From the NCBI GenBank assembly GCA_963995525.1, contig OZ023216.1:34395774-34459773 (forward strand): 64,000 bases of DNA, read 5' to 3'. The notes under the pieces were generated by a model, which was not told the origin of the DNA, did not search any database, and saw only the letters and a list, made by a program, of their open reading frames with translations. Both the position numbers and the translations under genes were made by a program. Shown here piece by piece: positions 52,346-63,604 of this stretch. Position 1 is the stretch's first letter. Each line of letters opens with the position of its first letter. Origin of the DNA: Escarpia spicata (Eukaryota; Annelida; Polychaeta; Sabellida; Siboglinidae).

Positions 52346-54291
52346 GCGAGTTTAAAACATTATTAGTAATTTACTAAATGTGGCCCATGTCTAGATTATA
52401 GAGTCGGGGATTCTATGCCATGGAGTCTGGCCCACTTCAGTCTTCATTTTCTACAGCCCAATTTATACCATGATTTAGATTCTTGGAGGTAAAAAAATCA
52501 TATTTTTATACAGATTTTTGAGAAACTATGACACACTGTACCAAAAGGAGATGCTTTTATTACAAATACGAATGGATTTCAATTGAGAGGGGAAAATGGT
52601 ATCTCCAAATTACCTGTAGGAATTGTTTCAGAAACTCATTGTCATTACTATATTTCAGTGTATATTTTTGTTTGTATTTGTTTTGGCTGATAGCTCATTT
52701 ATTTTATGTTATTTGTATAAATGAGAAGCGTCTCACTTTGGAATGGTAGGTCACAATTTATCAGACATACTGTAGTTACTTGTTTCATTCTTACCCAAGA
52801 TATATATTAATTCCTTGTTATATCCCACCTTTTATTGTGATTACCCAACAACAAATTTGGGCATCAAGTTTCTATAAAGTGGGCAGTATAATTAATTAAA
52901 AGGTTCACAGTGACCAGCTCCATCAAATACTAGGTTGGCCAATTATGAAGTCTACCACCTGTGCACATTGATTACTTGATTGGTTGTCACTTGCACAAGA
53001 CTGCCATATGAGTCTTTTGTTCTGCAGTCTGGTCAACTGTGGATCCACATGCTGTCTACTATGACCTGTAATTAATTGGCTTCATTAAGTCTAATCACTT
53101 TGGCATGGGTGAATCTCAGATACTGGTACAAGTTTGCTGTCTGAAAGTGTTGATGTTACCAGTTACGTCTGGCCACTTCTACCTGGTACTTGTTGACATT
53201 AATATGTCATGAAATATTTATTCTCATCTGTATTATTTTTCACTTTATTATTTGTCCCCTGGGGTGTATGGGGCACATTTAGATAATTTATTTTGTGGCT
53301 ATGTGTTACAGGCTCTTAAATTGAAATTTCATGTTATTTTGAAACACCTCCCCTTATTTTTTTTGTTTTCATGTCTGGGTGGAATTTTAACGTAACTATT
53401 TGTCATTACATTTTTCTTGGGTACTTAGATTATCAGCTACAACAATATAGTTATACTGCCTAACCTCCATGTAGCCTATAACGATAAATAGTGATAAATA
53501 CAAACACATTCTGAATCCACTGTTTTATTAGTTACAATAGAAAGCCAAGTTGTTTGTCAATAAAAAGAAATGTAGAAAATTGGTTTATTTGTACCCTCTC
53601 CTCTTGTTGGGTTTGTAATATGTTGGAACATGAAGGTGTCTGTCTCTAAGGTATTCCACAAGTGTTTAGCTTCAGATTTGGAATAAAAAAGGTTAATTTC
53701 ACTTAGTCTAAGAAAGTGGATCAGTTAGTGTATGTGTGTTTGTCCATAGGTGGGCGCAGTGACGTGTCGCTGTCGGATTGCCAGCGAGTCATCCACAGTG
53801 GTAAGATGTTTGACGTTGCCAGTAAGCTGCATATCAGCACAGGTCATGGTAGCAGAAAGAACATTCTAGCTGCTGCAATTAGGGATTATTATGGAATGCC
53901 CAGGAGCTACATAGAAGAGTTTTGTAAGTCATGTCCAACCTGCCAGAATGCTGCCCCAAACACAGTTAAAGCTCCCCTTAAGCCCATTGTGGAGACTGAA
54001 TTCCTCAACCGGATTCAGGTGGATTTGATAGACATGCGCCAATCCCCAGATTGTGAATATAATTATATATGTCATGTCATGGATCATTACTCGAAATTTC
54101 ACATCATTTACCCTCTCAAAACTAAGAGTGCCCAGGAAGTAGCAGTCAGTTTGGAGGAACGTGTTTTGGCTTACATGGGTACTCCACGGATCTTCCATTC
54201 GGACAATGGCCGAGAGTTCGTGAATCAGATTTTGAAGTCGCTTTTTGATAAATGGGGTGGTGACACCGTTTTTGTTAGTGGCCGGCCATGA
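52099..54291 (+). CDS. Integrase-derived (KRBA2/SCAND3-like) gene, truncated by TGA
   Basis: Exon 1 (52099-52345) starts ATG and encodes 82 residues containing LWWWIKRKRFQLVNFPELDL, ending IPKK plus one base. Exon 2 (53750-54291) starts after tccatag and stays in frame if the intron uses a GC donor (AAG|GCGAGT). Exon 2 carries a zinc-binding HHCC (HISTGH...CKSCPTC) and an integrase core with the first aspartate in QVDLIDM and the second in HSDNGREF. The family layout matches invertebrate proteins annotated KRBA2-like or SCAND3-like, which descend from transposable-element integrases. TGA follows SGRP; past it the frame continues HSQSHGLVERN, where the third catalytic residue E would lie, and then the similarity is lost. 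Probably a pseudogene or a non-catalytic domesticated copy. Confidence 0.7.
53750..54291 (+). CDS. Integrase-like gene exon 2
   Basis: Encodes GGRSDVSLSDCQRVIHSGKM onward to VSGRP, then TGA. It includes the H2C2 domain and two of the three DDE residues. The TGA replaces a codon that is CGA (Arg, GRPRHSQS) in the family consensus as I remember it, consistent with a CpG transition. Confidence 0.8.
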
Positions 54292-54360
54292 CACTCACAG
54301 TCACATGGCCTTGTCGAACGAAATATTGTTTCGTTTTTGTGCTTGTTAGCTTGCATTTAC
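54292..54360 (+). pseudogene. Remnant of integrase C-terminal reading frame after the TGA
   Basis: In frame after the stop: HSQSHGLVERN, the conserved block with the DDE glutamate, then unrelated residues to a stop codon near 54360. Confidence 0.65.
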
Positions 54361-54473
54361 AAACTATTATATGCACTAACAGTTTGACGTACATGCACAC
54401 ATATATTTCGGCGGTATATAATTATATACGATTTGACGACTGCGCGTAAAAAGCAACGGCCGATATTATTCCC

Positions 54474-54600
54474 ATATTGCCCCGGGGCGATATCGGAATC
54501 AACGGCGATACGGCCGGGCATTATGGAAATTCCCATAATGACCCGGGCGAAGTGGGAATCTTCCCACTTTGCCCCGATTCCCAAAACGCCCCCAACGGCA
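54474..54600. repeat. GC-rich palindromic block, right of integrase-like gene
   Basis: ggcattatggaaattcccat, then acccgggcgaagtgggaatc and ttcccactttgccccgattc. Similar in sequence and orientation to 51716-51812 and itself partly palindromic. Confidence 0.6.
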
Positions 54601-55146
54601 ATACCAACTTCCAAAGGCAAAGTCCAAGTCCGAAGGCTCTTCTCTTGAGAAGACACTAACGATAATCGGCCGATTATCTAATCCAGCGATTATCTGTCAG
54701 ATTCATTCCAACTGTAACGTATAGGGTACAGTGTGTGTATCGCATGAAGGTTTTGCGACTGAGAATCCAAATCCTAATGTAACGTTTTGTTTCTTTGTAG
54801 CCGGAAGTTTGCATTTAGTGTATCCAATGAAGTAAAATATATGGTAAGCAACATATGGTTGACCATTACCCGTTGTTTATGTACAATACGCGTTCGCGGC
54901 ATTAATTTCTATAACATTTCAGAGATCAGTATTTTGTTTGTTGATATTTGATGATGCACATTCACTAGCTAATCTAAATAAGTTGTTTTTAAATGTATAT
55001 TTGTTGTTTTCACAATATGTGTTCATATTAGCTGGGTATGTCTTACCCGTTAAAACGATTCACATAAACATTTTGCCATTTCATGTTGTATTGATGGTCA
55101 ATTCCGGGGTGCGAAATGACATGTTTTCTTGACATATCTTGGCTAG

Positions 55147-55324
55147 ATGGACCAGTGTAACTTGTTCAATGCAGTGAATAACAATGACACCTTTTACTTA
55201 CAAGAAGTGCTTATCGACTATCCCGATATTGACGTTAATCAGGCTCTGATTGCAAGTTTGACTGCTTTGCACGTTGCAGCAGAAAAAGGATATTCGTCAT
55301 GTGTGACCATGTTGATAGCAGCAG
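55147..55324 (+). CDS. ASB-type gene exon 1
   Basis: 178 nt from ATG to AGCAG|GTACCC. Encodes MDQCNLFNAVNNNDTFYLQE and the first ankyrin repeat. Confidence 0.85.
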
Positions 55325-58300
55325 GTACCCGTCTTTCCTCATCCATGATTCGTTCATAATTCATGTTCATGGTCTCACGGTGCTTTCTTCAAATTCATGA
55401 ATGAACGTGAACTGAAATTGAATGGATCAATCAATGACATGTTTATCTGTAATTATCATGTTAGGCCCTTAGACATTAGTGAGTATGACACCGACAGGCT
55501 GCACATTTACCAAGTTACCTCCTTTCCATTGTGCCATTTGTGGCATTGATTAATTCATCCAAGAGAATTAACCAAGGATTCAGGATAAGTAAAATTTGCG
55601 TGTTTGAGATAGTTGTACATTTCTGGGATCTGCTAGTTTGACAGTGACTTCTTATGGGTTAACTGGCATAGACGTCATGCAGAATGCAGCGGTACCCGAC
55701 AGAAGGGCTGAACACCTGACCTTTTATTTAACTGGTCTAAGTTAATAACCATGTCCAAAGTGTCAAGGATAAGGTTAAACTTAATGTGCGAACAGATGAT
55801 TTAGACAGGTCAAAGGTCTGTCAATGGTTAAATACCAGGTAACAGGTTACCAAGCTTTTTGTCTGTTTAAAATAATTACAGTTGTTAATTGACCAATCTG
55901 TCATGTAACCTAGGCAAAAGGTCCATTAAGCTTTCAAAATATGGATACCAAACACATGGAGTGTCATATTACTTACTTATGCTCCTCGCTCCACCAGGAA
56001 CATAGGTCATCCACAGTGACTCTTCAGTGCACGTGACTTTGGGCGGTCCTCTCTATATCAGTTTGAAAGCCCAACCTCTCCCAAGCCATGTTGCTCTTTT
56101 GAGTTCATCATATATGTTTTTATAATAGTTTATTTTAGTTGGAGTTGTTGGCCCCAAACAAATCTGTCTTAGCTTCAAAAGGGTGGTCCCTATTTGTCTG
56201 GCCTCTATCCCTCGACTTGCCCAGCTTAGGTAGCCCAGACAGAAAGAAAAGCTGTGGCTGGCATAGCTCTTCGCATCACTGAGACCCACAAGCCATCCCA
56301 CCACGGCAAGGTTTGGACCATGAGATGGCCATCATATTTTTATTGAAATTCTAACTGCAAAAATGTTTCTTTATGACAAAAACATACAGCAGTTTTTAAA
56401 GTGACAGCTATATGTGGGAATGTTTGATTTATGAGATGTCATGTAGCAATAGTTATGAAATTCACATACTTACAGAATGCAGTGGCTAGAGCATCGGACT
56501 CTCAATCGAGAGAACCTGGGTTTGAATCCTGTGTGGGAAAGTTTGTTCACTCTACACTGCTCCAGCTCACTTAGTTATATGAATGAGTAAGTGACAGTGG
56601 TGAATATTTCTGTACGAATAGTCTTTGCGCATTAATTGTTGTATAACTGAATGCTTCCCAGAGGAAAAAAGTAAAGGTAAGTACTAAGTTCTTACATAGC
56701 ACAATACCCAGTCCTCAGGATTACCGGTACTCAAAGCCAGGGCCTCACCCAGGATCTAATTTGTTTTGATATGCTACAAAGCGCAGTCGGACACGTGATC
56801 GAACATTGAGAATTCCTAATTTGTATATTTTTTGTTCAAAGCATGTGTGATTCACACTTTAATGCCACTTACAATATAGCTATTATTTAATTAGAACATA
56901 TTTAATTGCCACAATTTGCAAAATTACTAACACAACGATAACAAATTAGCAAACTTAACATATTTAATGTGGAATCCCAATTTTATATACAATTAAAATG
57001 TATGTATACAAATATATCTATGGAAGGTAATATTTGGAATTTTTTTTAAAGCATTCAATTTTTTTGTACAAGTACCATATCATAATATTATATTTTGTTT
57101 AATTTCTAAAACAAAATATTAGATTGACAAATATTTTTTAAAAAGTCACCATGCAATGGCCGTGGTCTTTGTGCTGCATGCTTTTCAAGCAACCACCGCT
57201 AGCGGTTAGGTGACAATTACCCTAGCAAGTCAAGGTCTTAATTGGTTTCTGGCCAGGCGATCCGGGTGGTCGATTTTCAAAACCAATCTCCAATTTTATA
57301 ACTGAATTTGTGGCAGTTTCAATGATGTCGTAAAAATGGAATGGACGGGCTGGCCAGCGCAAAATACGACATGGATGGATATGGAAGGGCCAGCCTGGCG
57401 AACCTGACCACAATAAATTTTAACCCATCCAAAAATGCAATTTTTGGATTTTATCCGTCCAAATGACGGGTGGACGGTTCTCTGGGTGAGGCCATGCTCA
57501 AAGCGCTTTACACTTTACTCATGGCAGACCTGTTCAACTGAACACTGTCTCGACTTCTCTGGGAAGCATCCAGCCACTCTGCAATTAATGAAGACCATTC
57601 GTACACAAATTTCCACCATTGCCTATAGCAATACATACAGCTGGGTGACCTGGAGCAACCTAGAGTGAACAAACTTCCCCAGAGTTCAACACCGCAGCAC
57701 AAGATTCGAAACCCAGGTTCTCTCGGTCGAGAGTCCGAAGCTCTAGACACTGCATCACTGTGCTCCACAGTCATGATGGTGTTCGATTGAACAGGTCTGA
57801 TTAAAGTCCAAAGCTCTTTAAGCAGTTTTAAATAATGGATTTAAGAACTTACCTTTTCACATAAATAACCATTATCAACATTGTAACTATAGGCATTATT
57901 TTCATTGTGACATAGGCAAACTGACATAGCGGATCTGTCAGTTATTATTTTTAACAGTATGAAATATTGTAAAGCACCATAGAACAATTATAAAGTAAAG
58001 TGCTTTGAGCAGTCCTGAGGACGGGATACTGCGCTATATAAGAACTCGCCCTTTACTTTTTTACTACATATAAGAAGTTTATAATTATTTTTTTAATACA
58101 TACAGCACTTATATTTGTTTCTTTTCCTGAAGGTGCTGATGTTGACTGCGAGGATGAGCATGGCTGCACTGCACTGATGGCTGCCATTGCCGGCGGCCAT
58201 GCCCTGGTCGTCATCAAACTTCTGCGGGCCGGCTGCGACTTCAGGAAAGCCAACCACTGCAATACAACTGCATTACATTATGCATCTCGACTGGGCAGTG

Positions 58301-58854
58301 CAGGACTTGTGCAGTTACTCCTGATGTGTGGTGCGAGGCCCGACATAAGGAACAATGATGGGAACTCTCCACTTAGCATAGCAATTACTAACTTGTCTGC
58401 TGAAACAGTGCAGGCATACCTACTTGGCTGTACACACGTCGACCCAAATGTGCTTGCCCCCACAGAAAACTGCCCTTGTCCACTGCTTTTTGCGCTGGAG
58501 AATGCACAGTATCTCCTTGCATTGACTCTGCTCATGTGTGGATATCGTGGCATGGCAGAAGCAAATAGCTTCTTCTCGAAACGTGAATCAGTTGAATCGA
58601 GTGTATCTGATGAGAACGACCTGGAACGTTTGACTTTTATAAAGAAGAGTGCTTTCAAACCTCTGCCACTACAGCATTCCTGCCGATTGGTGGTCAGAAA
58701 ATCACTGAGCACCAACATTTGGGACAAGGTAGAAAAGTTGAAACTACCAGAACCCCTTCACAACTATGTCTGTTTCACAGAACTATGGACTCCATTAAAA
58801 CTTTATACAGATAATGATCTGTATTCATATTTTAATGCCAACTCGGATGGTTAA
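55147..58854 (+). CDS. Ankyrin-repeat SOCS-box (ASB-type) protein
   Basis: Two exons, 55147-55324 and 58133-58854, joined in phase 1 (AAG|G..GADVDC), giving 299 residues. ASB proteins are substrate receptors that bind Elongin B/C and Cullin 5 through the SOCS box. Visible ankyrin repeats: TALHVAAEKGYSSCVTMLIA (about 40-60), TALMAAIAGGHALVVIKLLR, TALHYASRLGSAGLVQLLLM and SPLSIAITNLSAETVQAYLL. The C-terminus has a SOCS-box pattern: LQHSCRLVVRKSLS followed by KLPEPLHNYVCF (about residues 245-285), with the LPxPL-like motif that contacts the cullin. Which ASB member it corresponds to cannot be decided from this. The intron is filled by SINE and hAT insertions. AATAAA lies at 59000-59005. Confidence 0.88.
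56474..56670 (+). repeat. tRNA-headed SINE copy
   Basis: Begins gtggctagagcatcggactc (A-box-like) and has gggtttgaatcc (B-box). The body has gtacgaatagtc and gcttcccagagg. It is the + strand counterpart of the copies at 10.5 and 35.5 kb. Confidence 0.7.
56685..57772 (-). repeat. SINE copy (-), split by a hAT-type insertion
   Basis: The copy starts ttcttacatagcacaatacc (56690), is interrupted at 56738-57496, and resumes gctttacactttactcatgg, ending with the tRNA-like head (gattcgaaacccaggttctc) near 57725. Removing the insertion and one target duplication restores a continuous SINE like 10474-10790. Confidence 0.75.
56738..57496. mobile_element. Non-autonomous hAT-type element, 759 bp, with 8-bp TSD
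   Basis: The 15-bp ends are CAGGGCCTCACCCAG and, reversed, CATGGCCTCACCCAG. The 8-bp target duplication CTCAAAGC lies at 56730-56737 and 57497-57504. No transposase. Inserted in a SINE. Confidence 0.82.
57783..58058 (+). repeat. SINE 3' portion
   Basis: gaacaggtctgattaaagtc (57791) and, after an AT-rich gap, agtaaagtgctttgagcagt, cctgaggacgggatactgcg and ctatataagaactcg (57994-58050) match the 3' end of the same SINE family. Confidence 0.55.
58133..58854 (+). CDS. ASB-type gene exon 2
   Basis: 722 nt after cctgaag. Encodes GADVDCEDEHGCTALMAAIA through three further ankyrin repeats and the SOCS box, ending NANSDG and TAA. Confidence 0.9.
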
Positions 58855-58999
58855 ATTAGGATGCTTTTGGAAATGTGATGAGTATCGTGTGAAATATAGT
58901 CCTTTCAGGCTTCCTGTTTAGGAAAGAATTGTGTTCCTTGTTATGGACCTGTTCGTGAAAATGATTTATGTGTTGTATATATTGATTTATTTTGTAAAT

Positions 59000-59005
59000 A
59001 ATAAA
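59000..59005 (+). promoter_or_regulatory. Polyadenylation signal of the ASB-type gene
   Basis: AATAAA about 146 bp after the stop codon. Confidence 0.55.
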
Positions 59006-59239
59006 CTACATTTGTGCATTTCTTCTTCCAAAACAACACCTAGCCTCAACGTACAGGCAATTTGCTTGCAAACAAAACATAATGTATACACACACATTCA
59101 TTTTAAAACAATATCCAGATATAGCAGTGTTTAAGAATTTATCTAAACATTTATATGTTTCTTCCCGCTGTATATATATTAAATATATACACACGTGTAT
59201 AAATTGTTTTACAGCGGGAGAAAATATGTAACTTTAAAA

Positions 59240-60200
59240 TTCAAATTTCTTGAACAATATATGAACAGTGTATTGCAGTAGAGAATTCTACAGTTGAATA
59301 GTACCTGGAAAAATATTGATTTGAGGGTATTCCTACTAATCCATTAACTAATTTGTATGTCATGTAGAGCTTTGCATCTGCACTCCGATCTGCGAGTGGC
59401 TTCCGTCCTAGTGTATTTAGCATACCTCTAACACTGGAAATATTATGGTGGTCATTTAGAACTTATCGAGCTGCATTATTTTGAATTAATCTTGATATGC
59501 ATAGGTGTCGCAACCAGGGGGTTGGGCTTAAGGGAACTGACCCCTACCCCAATAATTTTGATGGGGTTGGATATATGCTTAGCCTGCCCAATATTTAGGG
59601 AAGGGGGCTGAATTTTTTTTTATTTGAGTTTTTTTAGAGGAAAGGTGTTTTGTGAGCCTCAGGAGGGGGTACAGTTGAAGGTTTTTGGTGAGCTTAAAAA
59701 TGGTCAACATAACCTAGAGAAATATTGAACAGCGTATTCGTCTTCTGATGTCACAATCTAACAGTGGACTGGCGGTGAACCTTTGGGGCTTAACCATTTC
59801 CTCATCACCCAATGTTAATTTTGTTCCATCACCAGTGATATGTATTTGTGTATAATATTATCTGGATCCCAAAACAGTACAGCTAAGTTTTATAGAATTG
59901 GTTTGACAAAAGTGAAGTATTAGTATGCCCGATTTCTTATTTTGATAGATGGGATCTTTAAGTTTCTGGGAAAGAAATTGAATGATCTATTTGCTTTTGA
60001 TAATAATCATTTCTATGTGTGTTCCACCAAAGTTCTGAAGTTACAGTAACACAGAGATATTTAACTTGTGAGACAGTTTCTAATATTTGACTATGTAGTA
60101 CATAATTATTTTTAATAATATTTTTATATCTGGTTAATTGTATAACTAAACATGACATTTTGGGGCTGAAACTCCATTTTCCAGTATAGTGTTAATATAA
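59240..60200 (-). mobile_element. LINE fragment (RT thumb/C-terminus), interrupted
   Basis: The - strand reads SQVKYLCVTVTSELWWNTH, then QKQIDHSISF (59960-60090), the usual VKYLGVTI...L.W..H motif of CR1/RTE-X-type RTs, and further on ADRSADAKLYMTYKLVNGLV (59345-59400), the DARL.MLYKI.NGLV block. About 240 bp of the dispersed repeat (59500-59740) lies between them. Confidence 0.72.
59500..59740 (+). repeat. Dispersed repeat, inserted in LINE fragment
   Basis: Shares ttttgtgagcctcaggaggg and tttttggtgagc with 19230-19400 (opposite orientation). Ends were not determined. Confidence 0.45.
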
Positions 60201-60213
60201 TTAGAAGCTTTTG

Positions 60214-60834
60214 TTAAGGGAACGTCATTAAACATAGAATGGCACGAAGTAGCAAATTTTTGGCAGTTTGTGGGATTATTAATACACCCTGTAGTAATAG
60301 TAGCCAACGTAGTCTCGCTAGACGATGCTGATGCACCGTGTTGTCAGTTTCTCGAAATTTGGCGCTATGGTTGTGCAGTCCGATTTGGGAGTGACAGTCC
60401 CTGCCGCAGCCAGAGCAGAATGATGAAGCAGGATGACAGTGGTGGTGCATTGAATCTGAAGGCTGGGCGTCCCACTGGCCTAAGGCTAAGGCCAATGTTC
60501 CACTGCACTGGCCTAAGGCTAAGGCCAGTGTCAAATTGTCCATAGGCATAGAAGATGTCTTTTGGCAAGCGGCCGTCTTCCATGCGCCGTACGTGGCCCA
60601 GCCAGCGGAGACGTCTCTGCATCAGCAGTGAGTACATGTTGGGGGTCCTATAGCACGGTCCAGTATAACGCTATATAGGACACAGTCCTGCCAGGTACGT
60701 GATACCAAAAATGCGCTTGAGGCACCGCACGTGGAAGGTGTTGAGGCGGCGCTCCTGGTGGTAGTGGTGGTTCGATGCCGTAGAGGAGGGTGCTCAGCAC
60801 ACTGGCCTGGTAGCATCTCATCTTGATGTTCTCA
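60214..60834 (-). mobile_element. LINE 3' part (RT C-terminus and zinc finger)
   Basis: The - strand shows QRRLRWLGHVRRMEDGRLPK (about 60560-60620) and then, after a short internal duplication of a ggcctaaggctaaggcca block, a C2H2-like CSGCGRDCHSQIGLHNHSAK (60340-60410), the typical LINE C-terminal finger. The upstream part (60622-60830) reads in shifted frames as the VLSTLLYGIE..RLNTFHLR region. Continues at 63775 beyond the LTR insertion. Confidence 0.8.
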
Positions 60835-60839
60835 GTGAG

Positions 60840-61009
60840 TGTATGATTGCTACTTTTAAATGAAACACATCATTTATCAGACTGAACGAAACATGGCCGT
60901 CGTTTATTATCTGATCCGACCAGCACCGGAGAAATCCGAAGTCAACGGGATCCGTCCGTAATACATAGGCTACGTATGTATATAACACGCAGGGAGCGGC
61001 TATATTACA
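60840..61009 (-). repeat. 3' LTR of the gypsy element
   Basis: 170 bp, starts TGTATGATTGC and ends TATATTACA on the + strand. The outer flank is GTGAG. Confidence 0.93.
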
Positions 61010-61255
61010 TCCCTCTCTACCTTGATTACTTAGTCACATTTGTTAATTAAAGGAACATTGAACTGCAATAAAGTTTGTGACATGGATTCCTAATAAGTGT
61101 TCGTTGTGAAAACAGATGAACGCACAAAACATGCTATGTTATTTAACTTACCACTTAACTAGATAACGGATATGAAGGGCAGCGATCCGCCTACACCCTT
61201 ATATCGTGTAACTAACTATATATAGAACGGGCAGCGATCCGCCTACACCTAATTT

Positions 61256-62866
61256 CTAGATTTGCTCAATTAAGCTCTGTCGCTTTTTTCGAGCTCGTTG
61301 TCGACGGACAGCTTGCAGAGCAGGTGGCTTAAGCACCTCTTCGTCATCGTGACGGGTCTCAGACGACTCATCATCTGTTGGCGGGTCGTTGTCCGCAGCT
61401 GTGTCCTCGGGATGATGTCGTGCGATTTCATCAGGCGACAAGCCTCGCACGCGACGGAACTTAGACACATTTCGCATCACCGTGGACCCATCACCACGCA
61501 CGGCGGTGACCATTGGTCCTTTCATTGCACTGACGATGAGCGGTGTCGGTGCGAACGGAGTAGAGAGTTTGTTCACTCTAGGCTGCTATACAAGCACAAC
61601 CTCTCCCAATTGTAGGTTCACATGTGAAGCGTGTGCACGCTCGTCTGAGTACTCTTTCATTCTCGCATTTGCACGAGCGTCTTGTCTGCGAACGACTTCA
61701 TCTTCTGGGTGCACGCTCTGAAGCGTTGGCAGCTCAGGTAGCTTAGTTCTCGGTTCTCGACCAAACAGTAGTTGGTGAGGTGTGAACAGCGTAGAACTAT
61801 GCGGAGTAGATCGATAGTTTCGAAGAAACTGCTGCAGTTCGCGACGCCAGTTGCGATGTTGAATGATGGCTGAACGTACTGCCTTCATCATCGGCTTGTT
61901 GAAGTTCTCCACTTATGCATTCGCCATCGGCCATAGCGGTGTGATTTTGCGGTGACGGACGCCACACGACTGCAAAAACTGTGACCACGCATTACTCTGG
62001 AATGGTGGGCCATTGTCCGACTTTATCGTTTCTGGATATCCGAACATGGCAAAAATGGACTCCATGATCGGCATAACTGTCTCTGCACTGGTGCTTCTGG
62101 TCACGTGAACGACTGGATATCTTGAATATTCATCTGTGACGCAGAGTAAATATTCGCCTGTTGGCATTGGGCCGCAGAAATCAATGCTCAAATTAATCCA
62201 CGGGCCTCGCGGTAGAGTAGTCCTGTTTAATGGCTCCATCTGGCGGCGGTTGGAGTTTGCAACACACGGAATGCAACACATGACGACTGCTTCCGTTTCT
62301 TTGTCTATGCCTGGAAACCACACTTTGCTTCTGACCAGAGCTTTGGTCTTGCAGATGCCCTGATGACCCTCATGTGCCAACTGTATGACACGACTGCGAA
62401 GTGCTGTCGGGATGACAATGCGAGAATCTCGTAGCAGAAAGTCTCCATTTTCTCCCACTGTCAGTTCATCCCTCACTTTCCGGAATGCATCAATGTCAGC
62501 TGACTCGTTGTTAGCTGTGTCATGCCAACGACCTGTGCGGATGACCTCGATGACCTTGTTTAAGGTCGCGTCTTGTCTTGTGTGCACCTTAATTTCGTCA
62601 AGGGTGATGGCATTTGGCGTAGAGCTGTCAGCAATGTTACTGATGAAGTCCTCAGCCATACGCTGCGCTTGGCTGACTTTTGTTGCTGGATTGACTGGCT
62701 GTGCACGTTTCTTTTGCCAAGTCTGTGAGCTGCGCTGTGACTGCTGCCTTGGTTTGCTTCGGCACATGACAACGAAATGTCCACGCACTCCACATTTGTG
62801 ACACTCTTTATCACGTGTGCACTTGCATTCGTAACTTGTATGGCCTGTAAGCCACAGCGAGTACAT
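61256..62866 (-). pseudogene. Zinc knuckle joined to integrase of the gypsy element
   Basis: The frame continues from gag with a second knuckle (CHKCGVRGHFVVMC, about 62790) and, within about 60 residues, the pre-integrase linker (TLDEIKVHTRQDATLNKVIE). It then has the integrase H2C2 (HEGHQG...CCIPC), aspartates in SIDFCGP and KSDNGPPF, and the glutamate in VENFN. A TAA (61913) sits two codons before that glutamate, and a TAG follows VVLV near 61590. The C-terminal tail to 61256 is acidic/basic, without a clear chromodomain. Confidence 0.87.
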
Positions 62867-63537
62867 CGATCGTGACGTTGCGGAGTGTCAGAATGTCTGT
62901 TGACCGGTTTACGACTGTGCGTTTCGAATGGTATGCGTACTGACCTGTAGAATGCAGCATACACTGTGTTGTTTGCTTTGCCACGAGCCATGTCTTTAGC
63001 CTGGCGTTCTGACGATTCTCTCGTTTGCGCTATCTCGATCGCCCTGTTTAGCGTGAGATCCTTTCCTGCGGCCAGGAGTTTGGTACGCAACGAATCAGAG
63101 CGACACCGATCGATTACTTGATCTCTGATGTACTCATCGACATTGTTCCCGTAATCGCATGACGATGCCAGTTGTCGTAACCGTGTTACGAACTGCCCGA
63201 CGGTTTCGCCTTCATGCTGTTCAGCGCGATGAAACATGTGCCTGTTGTACGGGACGTTTGATTTAGGTGTGAAATAGTCCGTCAGTAGTTCTTTTGTCTT
63301 TTGAAACGACGACGACGTACCTGTTTCTATTTCGGGGAATGTATCATAAATGTCCTGTATGCCTTCGCCCGCGGTGTGTAACAGCAAATCACGTTTTTGC
63401 TTGTCATCGGTGCATCCTGACTCACTGGCCATCCTGTCAAAGTTTCGTATTCACTTTTTCCAACGTTCAGCCGTTGTTGAAGGCTCGTTTTGTGTATCGA
63501 AGGGCGGTAGTTGGACCACATTGATCGGAACAGCCAT
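62860..63537 (-). pseudogene. gag of the gypsy element
   Basis: Begins at the ATG at 63537 (MAVPINVVQLPPFDTQNEP). A TGA interrupts it after RWKK, and it resumes IRNFDRMASESGCTDDKQKR with capsid-like motifs (LLTDYFTPKSN, EGETVGQFVTRLRQLASSCD). A one-base deletion at about 62855 inside the first zinc knuckle (CTRCGL...) throws the frame; the other frame completes it with TGHTSYEC. Confidence 0.85.
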
Positions 63538-63604
63538 GGTGATTCGGTACGGTAGGCGGTTGCTTACTTGTAGGCTTAGCAGGTTCGCTTAATTCTCGTC
63601 GCCA

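Noticed and set aside
52346..52377. Integrase-like exon 1 as a complete single-exon gene ending EFKTLLVIY
   Set aside because: Possible, but the phase-matched HHCC/integrase exon downstream and the strong GC-donor consensus make splicing more likely.
58278..58727. 149-residue minus ORF
   Set aside because: Antisense to the ankyrin-repeat exon; no homology seen.
62385..62801. 138-residue plus ORF
   Set aside because: Antisense shadow of the gypsy gag-integrase region.
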